Notes: generated by a model not told the origin, from the sequence alone. Shown: positions 1 to 5,786, counted from the first letter of the stretch. The stretch: 6,540 bases of DNA from an uncultured Ruminococcus sp. (GCA_947174625.1 CAMWJT010000073.1:1-6540); one strand, 5' to 3'. A program made the numbers and translations.

Positions 1-1
1 C

Positions 2-946
2 CTCAAAGTAGTTTGTGATAAGCTAATACTGGAAGATATACTTGATAAGGATTGCAAGTGTGATACTTGGAACAAGCTTGCAGGACATATCCACAGACGA
101 TTGATGAGCGACGATCCTAAAAAGCGTATCAACTACTTCCTCCTGATGCTCGATGAAGCCGATACTTTTATCGCAACAAGCGGTATAACCGAAGATCAAC
201 CGATCACTGCTTTGAAAAATCTGCCTTCCGACAGATTCAAACTCGTTATGGCAGGTCTGCATAATCTCAGCCGATATAACAGAAAATCAATGCATCTGAA
301 TTCAAATCTGATACATCTGACACCAATTACTATTAAGCAGTTCCGCCGTGAAGAAGCGACAAAACTCCTTACAAGCATACTTGCTTACCTTGGTTTCAAA
401 TTCAATCAAAAGATCATTGACAGTATTCTTGCTTCTACATACAATTATCCGGGTCTGATACAGTTCTACTGTCAGAAGCTTCTTGAAGCGATGAAAAACG
501 ATGATTACGCAGGATACAATGAATCCTCAACACCAACATACGAAGTAACAGAGAGTCATTACAAAAAAGTACTTTCAGACAAGGCATTCACTGAGCTGGT
601 AGATCAAAAATTTGAAGCTACCTTGTTTGCAGAAGAAGAAGGACACAGCAACTATCATATCATAGCGCTTATAATAGCCTATCTGTACTACGCAGAGTCT
701 AATGATAAGGGTTACACGGAAGCGGATCTCTTAAGGATCGCTGAGGAATACCACATCAACCGTGTTACTTCTCTTAAACCCGAACAGCTTTCCGAGATAC
801 TCAATGAAATGTGTGACCTGAATATTATCACAGTTATGGAAGGAAACTACCGCTTTGCAACAGACGGTTTTCGCAAGTACCTCGGCAATCAGGATAAAAT
901 CGAAAAGAGTATGGGCGAATACTTCGAGGAGGCTGTAACAGTATGA
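2..946 (+). CDS. STAND/archaeal-type P-loop NTPase, C-terminal part (5' end outside window)
   Basis: The reading frame is open from the window edge, so the protein begins upstream; 314 residues are visible. A hydrophobic strand ending in LMLDEAD (fragment residues 48-54) is a good Walker B, with the acidic pair that binds Mg and activates water. FKLVMAG (79-85) fits the following sensor strand. Residues about 100-165, including YPGLIQFYCQKLL (149-161), resemble the helical lid of STAND and archaeal ATPases. Residues about 238-294 look like a winged helix. The Walker A loop must lie upstream and cannot be seen. The gene overlaps the next one by 4 bp (ATGA), so the two are probably translationally coupled and may form one complex. 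The family assignment is by motif and fold pattern only. A role as sensor or switch for the downstream protein is inference. Confidence 0.72.
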   Translation, partial: LKVVCDKLILEDILDKDCKCDTWNKLAGHIHRRLMSDDPKKRINYFLLMLDEADTFIATSGITEDQPITALKNLPSDRFKLVMAGLHNLSRYNRKSMHLNSNLIHLTPITIKQFRREEATKLLTSILAYLGFKFNQKIIDSILASTYNYPGLIQFYCQKLLEAMKNDDYAGYNESSTPTYEVTESHYKKVLSDKAFTELVDQKFEATLFAEEEGHSNYHIIALIIAYLYYAESNDKGYTEADLLRIAEEYHINRVTSLKPEQLSEILNEMCDLNIITVMEGNYRFATDGFRKYLGNQDKIEKSMGEYFEEAVTV

Positions 947-2001
947 CAGGGGAACTCTGGTGGCGCAGACTTGTCAACTCTGCAAGATTTCTTGATGATC
1001 TGAAAGATACACTGGCTGATGACAGGTCTGTAGTTCTCATTTTCGACACAGATATTCCGTGGCTGGAAATCATGACCGGGACTATTGAGCAAAAGCTCGC
1101 AGATGCAAATGATAACAGGACATTTGATATACATAATGTCTCAAAAGTGGATTCTCCCGGCGATTATCTTAAAGAACGGTATTGCAGTAAAGAGGAGCAA
1201 AAAAAATATTGGCCTACCACACATGGCAGTCCCGAAAAGTTCCTTGCACAGAACAAAGTAACTCCATTAAATAAGCGCTATGTTTGTCTTATGGGAATAA
1301 AAACAGAAAATGCTTCCAAATGGACAGCTTCTATTGCCGAATACCTTGAAAACTGTGACGATGTTCATAAGCACGGAGTTTTCATTATCATTTTAGAAGG
1401 CATGAATGTACCTGTTTCAAAACATCTGACAGCTTTCAGATATGATGATTATATAACCGATTACGACTGCATGATGCTTTGTCTGACATTAGTATCTGAC
1501 TTAAAATGCAACAGAGCTGAAAAGATGTATTTATGCGAGACTGCAAGCAATATAGCCCATAATAACGTTGAGCTTGCAGCAATGCTCGTATCAAGAAGAA
1601 CAGCCTTGATACAGGAGCCTTACAAAGTTTCAGCAGAAGTTTTTGAAGAAAATGAAATCAAGGTCACAAATCTGAAAGAGCGAGTACGCATGGCGGTATG
1701 GGAAGCTCAGATAAAGCTAGTATTTCCAAAAATCGAGAATTTCCGGGCAGATCTTATCAGGAAGTACGAAAACAAGATCTCACGCTATCTTCCTATCAGA
1801 AGTTCCAATAATGACGTTGTTGACAAGGCCTCGGATCTTGAAATCGGACAGCTGTACTTTATCTGTAAAGCAAACTGTTCTCAAAAGGTCATTGACTTGT
1901 CGGAATATGAAATGCTAAAAAAAATGCGTGATGTGCGAAATACGCTGGCTCATTGGGAAGCACTGTCGTATGAACAGCTGATAGGGATCAACGTAATATA
2001 A
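943..2001 (+). CDS. Uncharacterised protein with C-terminal HEPN-like RNxLAH motif
   Basis: The 352-residue protein starts at an ATG overlapping the stop of the NTPase gene. A GAGGAGG ribosome binding site (926-932) lies 10 nt upstream inside that gene. I do not recognise the full-length family. The N-terminal half alternates strands and helices: SVVLIFD near residues 29-35, RYVCLMGI and GVFIIILEG further on. This suggests an alpha/beta domain, but no P-loop is visible. The C-terminal third is helical and ends in MRDVRNTLAHW, with Arg332 and His337 in R-x4-H spacing and a polar residue after the Arg. This is the typical active-site signature of HEPN domains, many of which are RNases in toxin-antitoxin, Abi and CRISPR systems. 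No signal peptide or membrane segment is evident, so it is likely cytoplasmic. Coupling to an NTPase suggests an effector controlled by ATP hydrolysis. The HEPN reading is moderately sure; RNase activity is inference. Confidence 0.7.
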   Translation: MTGELWWRRLVNSARFLDDLKDTLADDRSVVLIFDTDIPWLEIMTGTIEQKLADANDNRTFDIHNVSKVDSPGDYLKERYCSKEEQKKYWPTTHGSPEKFLAQNKVTPLNKRYVCLMGIKTENASKWTASIAEYLENCDDVHKHGVFIIILEGMNVPVSKHLTAFRYDDYITDYDCMMLCLTLVSDLKCNRAEKMYLCETASNIAHNNVELAAMLVSRRTALIQEPYKVSAEVFEENEIKVTNLKERVRMAVWEAQIKLVFPKIENFRADLIRKYENKISRYLPIRSSNNDVVDKASDLEIGQLYFICKANCSQKVIDLSEYEMLKKMRDVRNTLAHWEALSYEQLIGINVI

Positions 2002-2014
2002 TAGTTAAAAACCG

Positions 2015-2048
2015 AAAAGCGGAAGTTCTAATTTGAACTTCCGCTTTT
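2015..2048 (+). terminator. Intrinsic terminator of the NTPase/HEPN operon
   Basis: A perfect 14-bp stem has arms at 2015-2028 (AAAAGCGGAAGTTC) and 2035-2048, with a 6-nt loop. It begins 13 bp after the stop codon. The right arm ends in TTTT, and the left arm begins with AAAA, so the hairpin could also act on the other strand. It closes the operon ahead of the insertion sequence. Confidence 0.88.
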
Positions 2049-2096
2049 AACTTTGAATCCATTGAGAGCAAGGTAAGAAAGAGAGGTGAAATCCAT

Positions 2097-2115
2097 CAGA
2101 CTAAACGCATGAGTG
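2097..2115 (+). repeat. Left terminal inverted repeat of the ISAs1 element
   Basis: The sequence CAGACTAAACGCATGAGTG matches the reverse complement of the right end (3180-3200). There is one substitution (T versus C at the sixth base) and a 2-base length difference before the final GTG. The outermost CAG start is usual for ISAs1-family ends. Confidence 0.8.
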
Positions 2116-2135
2116 AAAATTTGGTAACAGAAGTA

Positions 2136-2164
2136 TTTACAAAGTAAACAGGATGTGATAAAAT
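2136..2164 (+). promoter_or_regulatory. Predicted sigma-A promoter of the transposase
   Basis: The -35 element TTTACA (2136-2141) and the -10 element TAAAAT (2159-2164) are 17 bp apart. TGA directly before the -10 gives an extended -10. The promoter lies within the insertion sequence, 29 bp before the transposase start. Confidence 0.6.
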
Positions 2165-2192
2165 AGAAAGAAAACAAACGGAGTAAAGAGAA

Positions 2193-3135
2193 ATGGAAGA
2201 ATTTATCCAGTGGATAGAATGTATAGAAGATAGTCGTCAGCAGAATAAAGTAAGATATACAATGCAGGAAATCGTACTGATTGTATTCTGTTCAGAGCTT
2301 TGCCATGTGGATGACTGGGAAAGCAAGGAAGTATGGGCAGAATACAATCTGGAGTATCTGAGGGAATATCTGCCGTATGAAAATGGAGTGCCGTCACATG
2401 ATACGATGCAGAGAGTGATGGGGATGATTTCCACAGAATGTATCCAGCAGGCATATAATCAATGGATAGAGGAATTTGAAAGGAATCAGAAAATTAATCT
2501 GAAAAGAATCATCTGTATAGATGGGAAAACGATGAGAGGAAACACGAGGAAAGGGAAAGAACAGAAACCAAATCCTATTGTGACAGCATGGAATCGTGAC
2601 GGAGGCTACAGTCTCGGACAAAGGACAACAGAAGAACACAGCAATGAAATCACAGCAATACCCAAACTGCTGGATACGTTGCACATCAGAGGCAGTATCA
2701 TCACAATAGATGCGATGGGAACACAGACCGCAATTGCAGAAAAGATCAGGAAAAAAAGTGGTCATTATGTACTTGCGGTAAAGGAGAATCAGAAGGAACT
2801 ATATGAGGAGATCAGACTGTACTTTGCAGATGAGCAGCATCTGAAGCGGATCAGAAAAGGAAAGCATTACAGGAAAACAACTTCAGTTTTCAGAAGCCGT
2901 CAGAGGACACTGGTCAGTGGAATCCATGCACTGGCAGCTTGATGTTACATTTCAAGAAGATGCCGATCAGATGCTGGATCAGACTGCTGCTGCGAACAGA
3001 AATCTCATCCGCAAATGGTGTATTTCCATGCTGAAACATGTCACATTCTACAAACCTAATTTTTCCATGAAACAAAAAATGTTCCTCATTTCGCTTGATC
3101 CTGCAAAATTTCTCGATTATGTCATGTCACTTTAA
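2193..3135 (+). pseudogene. ISAs1-family transposase, disrupted by internal deletion and frameshift
   Basis: The first segment (2193-2942) starts at ATG with GGAG 9 nt upstream. It carries the ISAs1 N-terminal region and two DDE landmarks, ICIDGKTMRG (Asp110) and TIDAMGTQ (Asp173). Homology continues to about KHYRKTTS (residues 224-231), after which the frame reads an unrelated tail to a stop at 2942. From about 2884 another frame encodes the family's C-terminus, QFSEAVRGHWSVESMHWQLD and onward, ending at 3135. The block that normally joins these parts, roughly 60 residues in relatives as I recall them, is absent. So a deletion of about 200 bp that also shifted the frame was fixed near 2876-2890. 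The gene cannot make a complete transposase. The ATG at 2917 is just an internal methionine of the remnant, not a separate gene. Confidence 0.87.
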
Positions 3136-3179
3136 ATAGTTACATTTTAGTTACATCCTTTGTGATAGGAAAAGGGGGG

Positions 3180-3200
3180 CACTTTCATGCGTTTGGTCTG
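3180..3200 (+). repeat. Right terminal inverted repeat of the ISAs1 element
   Basis: This is the reverse complement of the left end, with one substitution and a 2-base insertion. CATGCGTTTGGTCTG (3186-3200) is the best-matching part. It lies 44 bp after the transposase stop. Confidence 0.8.
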
Positions 3201-3219
3201 ATTTCTTGAAATTTTCTGC

Positions 3220-3248
3220 TTGCATTTTTCAGAATACTATGTTATAAT
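3220..3248 (+). promoter_or_regulatory. Sigma-A promoter of the acetyltransferase/phosphatase pair
   Basis: The -35 element TTGCAT (3220-3225) is 17 bp from a perfect TATAAT -10 (3243-3248). TGT directly upstream gives an extended -10. Transcription should begin near 3255. The promoter lies wholly outside the insertion sequence, whose right end is 19 bp away, so it is not a hybrid promoter made by the element. Confidence 0.8.
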
Positions 3249-3291
3249 GATAATAATAAATCAAAATTTAAAATTTGAAGGAGTGGTTACA

Positions 3292-3936
3292 TTGAAACAA
3301 AATATAATTCCAGACCCTGATAAAATATTTCCCATAGTTGGAACAAATACTGTTACCTATGTGAAACCAACCATTAAAAATAAAAATATTATTGTGGGTG
3401 ATTTTACATATTTTAGCGATATAGATTTTGAAAGCCATGTGACACATCATTATCCTTTCAATGATGATAAATTAATCATAGGAAAATTCTGTCAGATTGC
3501 ATCCGGTGTAAATTTTGTGATGAATGGTGCAAATCATCAGATGAATGCTGTTTCTACATTTCCGTTTTATCTTTTTGAAGGTTGGAAGCAGGAAGTTCCG
3601 CCACTTTCAGAAATGCCTTTAAAAGGTGATACTGTGATCGGAAATGATGTCTGGATCGGACAGAATACAACTATCCTGCCGGGTGTTCATATTGGTGACG
3701 GTGCAATCATTGGCATGAACAGTGTTGTTGGAAGTGATGTGTCTCCTTATACAATTGTTGCAGGAAATCCAGCAAAAGAAATCCGGAAACGATTTGATGA
3801 AGAATTCATCCAGCTCCTGCTTGCATTTCAATGGTGGAATAAAAGCATAGAAGAAATTAATCAGTTGATTCCAATTTTATCATGTAGTGATCTGCAAAAG
3901 ACAAAAGCCGAAATCAGGAACAGGATGGGAGTATGA
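3292..3936 (+). CDS. Vat/CatB-type hexapeptide-repeat O-acetyltransferase
   Basis: The 214-residue protein belongs to the xenobiotic acetyltransferase branch of left-handed beta-helix enzymes, which transfer acetyl from acetyl-CoA to hydroxyl groups of small molecules. Vat enzymes act on streptogramin A and CatB enzymes on chloramphenicol. Visible marks are GKFCQIASGV (64-73), NGANHQM with the expected catalytic His82, FEGW (95-98), and the hexapeptide run KGDTVIGNDVWIG through GDGAIIG (111-141). The tail AGNPAKEIRKRF (157-168) and a C-terminal helical cap follow. Length and His position agree well with Vat proteins. The start is taken as TTG at 3292, with AAGGAG (3278-3283) 8 nt upstream. 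An in-frame ATG at 3220 lies in the -35 box, upstream of the transcription start, so it cannot be used. The true substrate is unproven; many relatives carry no known resistance. Confidence 0.87.
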   Translation: MKQNIIPDPDKIFPIVGTNTVTYVKPTIKNKNIIVGDFTYFSDIDFESHVTHHYPFNDDKLIIGKFCQIASGVNFVMNGANHQMNAVSTFPFYLFEGWKQEVPPLSEMPLKGDTVIGNDVWIGQNTTILPGVHIGDGAIIGMNSVVGSDVSPYTIVAGNPAKEIRKRFDEEFIQLLLAFQWWNKSIEEINQLIPILSCSDLQKTKAEIRNRMGV

Positions 3937-3943
3937 TTCAGAA

Positions 3944-4393
3944 ATGATAAAAAAATTCAAAATTATGTTTGTCTGTCACGGAAATATCTGCCGGAGTCCT
4001 ATGGCGGAATTTATTCTGAAATCCAGGGTTGCCAGAGCCGGTCTGGAAGAACAATTTCAGATTGCCTCCTGCGCAACAAGTAGGGAAGAAATCGGCAATC
4101 CTGTCTATCCCCCGGCAAAAGCCGAACTCGCAAAACATGGAATTTCCTGCGACGAAAAACATGCGGTACAGCTCCAGAAATCAGATTATGATAACTATGA
4201 TCTGTTTCTTTGTATGGACAGTTGGAATATTACCAATGTTATGCTGATTTTCCGGCAAGACCCGGATCATAAATTACAAAGGCTTCTCCCGGACAGAGAT
4301 GTTGCTGACCCCTGGTATACCGGACGGTTTGACATTGCCTATCAGGATATTGATGCCGGATGCAGTGCTTTATTAAAAAAATTATTAAAATAA
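3944..4393 (+). CDS. Low-molecular-weight protein tyrosine phosphatase
   Basis: The 149-residue protein has the family P-loop near the N-terminus, VCHGNICRSPMAEF, with nucleophile Cys11 and Arg17 (C-x5-R-S). It also has the general-acid segment LPDRDVADPWYTGRF, where Asp122 precedes Pro-Trp-Tyr. Such cytoplasmic enzymes dephosphorylate protein tyrosines and, in relatives, sometimes arginines. ATG 3944 gives the normal length with the catalytic loop at residue 11. GGGAG (3927-3931) lies 12 nt upstream. An earlier in-frame ATG (3887) would add 19 residues inside the acetyltransferase gene and is unlikely. The gene starts 7 bp after the acetyltransferase stop, with no promoter between, so the two are probably co-transcribed. 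The sequence shows no functional link between them. Confidence 0.9.
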   Translation: MIKKFKIMFVCHGNICRSPMAEFILKSRVARAGLEEQFQIASCATSREEIGNPVYPPAKAELAKHGISCDEKHAVQLQKSDYDNYDLFLCMDSWNITNVMLIFRQDPDHKLQRLLPDRDVADPWYTGRFDIAYQDIDAGCSALLKKLLK

Positions 4394-4397
4394 AAAT

Positions 4398-4440
4398 AAA
4401 ATCAGACAGGCTATCAAAATTTTACAGTCTGTCTGATTTT
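4398..4440 (+). terminator. Convergent (bidirectional) intrinsic terminator
   Basis: The arms AAAATCAGACAG (4398-4409) and CTGTCTGATTTT (4429-4440) pair perfectly over 12 bp around a 19-nt loop. T-rich sequence follows on the plus strand, and a matching U-rich run lies on the other side. It sits between the rightward phosphatase and the leftward flavodoxin, so it can stop transcription from both. Confidence 0.82.
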
Positions 4441-4448
4441 TATTAAAA

Positions 4449-4856
4449 TTATTTTACAAGCTCTGCTCCCAGTGCCTTGCAGGATTCCAGTGCCGAATCG
4501 TCAGGTGTTTCATTTACAATAAGTCCCTCGCCGTTCACAAGCTCTGCACCGGCAGATTTTACACGTTCTTCCCAGTTGCGCATCCATTCGCCGTCGCCCC
4601 ATCCGTAAGAGCCGAACAGTGCAATTTTCTTGCCGTTGAGAGAATTTTCAATTCCCGTGAAGAACGGTTCAAATTCATCTTCTTCGAGTACTTCTGCACC
4701 CATTGCAGGACAGCCAAATGCGATTCTGTCATAATCTGCCACATTACCGGAGAATGCAGAAACCGTGAAAAGTTCCGCACCTGCACCCTCTGCAACTGCA
4801 TTTGCCATCTGTTCCGTATTGCCTGTTCCGCTCCAATAAATGACTGCTGTTTTCAT
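4449..4856 (-). CDS. Short-chain flavodoxin
   Basis: The 135-residue FMN protein is a one- or two-electron carrier that replaces ferredoxin in anaerobic redox reactions, often when iron is scarce. The phosphate-binding loop is WSGTGNTEQMA (residues 8-18). The two isoalloxazine-flanking loops are CPAMGAEVLEEDEF (49-62) and GSYGWGDGEWMRNW (82-95). The sequence is acidic, as in other flavodoxins, and has no signal peptide. Length matches clostridial short-chain flavodoxins. The ATG is preceded by AAGGAGG (4865-4871) at 8 nt. It lies 74 bp downstream of the DUF3793 gene on the same strand with no clear terminator between, so it probably shares that gene's promoter. An AT-rich gap with a weak -10 may add a second start. 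Confidence 0.92.
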   Translation of the reverse strand: MKTAVIYWSGTGNTEQMANAVAEGAGAELFTVSAFSGNVADYDRIAFGCPAMGAEVLEEDEFEPFFTGIENSLNGKKIALFGSYGWGDGEWMRNWEERVKSAGAELVNGEGLIVNETPDDSALESCKALGAELVK

Positions 4857-4891
4857 AAAGAAAACCTCCTTAAAAAAATTAAAATTTTAAA

Positions 4892-4920
4892 ATTATAAAA
4901 AATAACTGCATAAAATAATC
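4892..4920 (-). promoter_or_regulatory. Possible weak internal promoter before flavodoxin
   Basis: The minus strand reads TATAAT at 4892-4897. The best -35 at 17-bp spacing is GATTAT (4915-4920), a poor match. The gap is very AT-rich, so a chance -10 is likely. Confidence 0.22.
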
Positions 4921-4930
4921 CCTGATTTTT

Positions 4931-5506
4931 TTAATTGATTTTTAATGCCTGATAGATACTGCATCCCTGATTGAGCTTTTCACACAGAAAAGTCCGGCAT
5001 TTGTCATAATTGGAAAAAGTCCGTCTTGCCTGTTCCGGATTGCCGTATACTTTCCAGTATCCGCTGAATACATAATTTTCTCCGTGATTTTCGATAAATC
5101 CCAGAACATCTTCAATCGGATATCCAAGAAATATCCCGATTTCGTGCGGAAATTCATGACTGTCCCGGCTGTTCTGCATATGCTCCGAAAGTCTGACAAG
5201 CGCATTTTCAATTGTGAGATGCTTCGGATAACCGTATTTCATCAGGATGGATTTACACTGCGCAAGCTGTTTTCCAAGCAGTTTTTCACTGTAAATGAAA
5301 ATCAGCACTCTGTCCGGATAATGACACAGGATTCTCATTTTCAGATTTTTCCTTGCGGTTTTCTGATTAAAAGAAGCAATTTGTTCCTGCACATGGAAAT
5401 CCGATTTTTTCACGGAAATCAGATTCGCACATTTAATACCAAGCAGGGACGGAGCGGTATGGAACGCCAGTTTTTTCTGGAATCGTAAGCATTCTGCGGC
5501 AGACAT
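4931..5506 (-). CDS. DUF3793 family protein
   Basis: The 191-residue protein matches the DUF3793 family of Clostridia, whose function is unknown to me. The most telling segment is HEFPHEIGIFLGYPIEDVLGFIEN (117-140, quoted as a pattern), followed by FSGYWKVYGNPEQA (147-160) and a YDKC box (167-170). The N-terminal part contains RILCHYPDRVLIFIYS (58-73), a hydrophobic strand rather than a membrane span. There is no signal peptide. The ATG at 5504-5506 has AAAGGAGA (5516-5523) about 9 nt upstream. It is the first gene of a leftward unit with flavodoxin. DUF3793 genes are often found near flavodoxins, which hints at a redox or metal-related role; that hint is inference. Confidence 0.85.
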   Translation of the reverse strand: MSAAECLRFQKKLAFHTAPSLLGIKCANLISVKKSDFHVQEQIASFNQKTARKNLKMRILCHYPDRVLIFIYSEKLLGKQLAQCKSILMKYGYPKHLTIENALVRLSEHMQNSRDSHEFPHEIGIFLGYPIEDVLGFIENHGENYVFSGYWKVYGNPEQARRTFSNYDKCRTFLCEKLNQGCSIYQALKIN

Positions 5507-5580
5507 GACGGAAGATCTCCTTTCTGGAATTCTCAGAAATTTTCAGAAATTATGATTTAAAATATTTTTTCACACATCAG

Positions 5581-5600
5581 AAGTTATCTTATGCTAACTT
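5581..5600. promoter_or_regulatory. Operator-like dyad, copy 3 (leftward leader)
   Basis: AAGTTAT, six bases, then CTAACTT forms an inverted repeat with one mismatched pair, in the same half-site spacing as the two copies described at the promoters. It lies about 65-85 nt inside the predicted leftward transcript. It may be an auxiliary repressor site for looping or a roadblock. Confidence 0.5.
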
Positions 5601-5602
5601 AA

Positions 5603-5640
5603 CAGGAAATATACAAGGAAATATCATGAAATATTTCCTG
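5603..5640 (-). other. Stem-loop with two competing left arms in the leftward 5' leader
   Basis: The motif AGGAAATAT occurs twice on the plus strand (5604-5612 and 5616-5624), and its complement ATATTTCCT once (5631-5639). Two mutually exclusive hairpins are possible: a 9-bp stem with a 6-nt loop, or a 10-bp stem (5603-5612 with 5631-5640) with an 18-nt loop. No U-run follows on the leftward transcript, so it is not a plain terminator. It could be an RNA stability or protein-binding element; the role is unknown. Confidence 0.5.
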
Positions 5641-5646
5641 AAATCC

Positions 5647-5664
5647 AGTTAGTTTTTTCTAACT
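5647..5664. promoter_or_regulatory. Operator-like dyad, copy 1, over the leftward transcription start
   Basis: AGTTAG, TTTTTT, CTAACT is a perfect 6-bp inverted repeat with a 6-bp spacer. It begins 6 bp downstream of the leftward -10 element, so it covers the predicted +1. A bound protein would block the polymerase. Read leftward, it extends to TTAGTTAG-N6-CTAA, the same string as copy 2 in the direction of its own promoter. Confidence 0.68.
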
Positions 5665-5670
5665 AAGTTG

Positions 5671-5699
5671 ATTATAGCATACTTTTCCGGATTTGTCAA
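5671..5699 (-). promoter_or_regulatory. Consensus sigma-A promoter of DUF3793-flavodoxin unit
   Basis: The minus strand carries perfect TTGACA (5694-5699) and perfect TATAAT (5671-5676) at 17-bp spacing, with TGC making an extended -10. Such a strong promoter implies repression under some conditions, in line with the dyad over its start. Transcription should begin near 5664, giving a leader of about 158 nt. Confidence 0.88.
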
Positions 5700-5730
5700 G
5701 TGTTTTTGAAAAATTTTTTTAGCAAAATAC

Positions 5731-5759
5731 TTGAAAATTCAGAATAAATATGGTATAAT
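5731..5759 (+). promoter_or_regulatory. Sigma-A promoter of the methyltransferase gene
   Basis: TTGAAA (5731-5736) and TATAAT (5754-5759) are 17 bp apart, with TGG giving an extended -10. Transcription should begin near 5766, about 70 nt before the ATG. It is divergent from the leftward promoter, with 31 bp between the two -35 boxes. Confidence 0.82.
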
Positions 5760-5764
5760 TGATT

Positions 5765-5786
5765 TTAGTTAGTTTTTGCTAATCAA
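5765..5786. promoter_or_regulatory. Operator-like dyad, copy 2, over the rightward transcription start
   Basis: TTAGTTAG, six bases, then CTAATCAA contains the TTAG-N6-CTAA core of copy 1. The 18-bp core (5767-5784) begins 7 bp after the methyltransferase -10, in nearly the same place relative to its promoter as copy 1. The matched placement argues for one regulator acting on both sides. Confidence 0.66.

Larger units (their letters stand above)
2097..3200 (+). mobile_element. ISAs1-family insertion sequence, internally deleted copy
   Basis: The element is bounded by inverted repeats beginning CAGAC and contains one rightward transposase gene of the ISAs1 (H-repeat) type, which is broken. 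Its length from repeat to repeat is 1104 bp. ISAs1 elements are usually about 1.2-1.5 kb, so the shortfall agrees with the missing stretch of transposase. No clear target-site duplication is visible: the 8 bp before the left end are AAATCCAT and the 8 bp after the right end are ATTTCTTG. This suggests an old insertion or a rearrangement at one end. The element could move only if an intact transposase acts in trans. Confidence 0.8.

Noticed and set aside
101..946. TTG or ATG near 101 as the true start of the NTPase
   Set aside because: The frame is open back to the window edge with sensible protein sequence, no ribosome binding site precedes 101, and the Walker B would lie about 18 residues from the N-terminus with no room for Walker A.
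2394..2765. Leftward 123-residue frame opposite the transposase
   Set aside because: It is antisense to well-conserved transposase codons, Cys/Phe-rich, without a promoter or ribosome binding site.
2917..3135. A separate 72-residue gene after the transposase
   Set aside because: It is the conserved C-terminus of the ISAs1 transposase in a shifted frame; homology continues upstream of its ATG and there is no ribosome binding site.
3137..3157. Tandem TAGTTACAT repeat after the transposase stop
   Set aside because: Only two short AT-rich copies inside the insertion sequence end; no sign of a function.
3180..3248. Hybrid promoter made by the insertion sequence driving the acetyltransferase
   Set aside because: Both -35 and -10 lie outside the element, 19 bp or more beyond its right end.
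3887..3943. Longer phosphatase start at ATG 3887
   Set aside because: It overlaps the acetyltransferase by 50 bp, adds a non-family extension, and ATG 3944 gives the normal position of the catalytic loop.
5084..5488. Rightward 134-residue frame opposite DUF3793
   Set aside because: It is a shadow of the DUF3793 gene, with no ribosome binding site or recognisable family.
5603..5640. Leader hairpin as an intrinsic terminator or known riboswitch
   Set aside because: No U-run follows it on the leftward transcript, and I see no conserved aptamer core of a known class.
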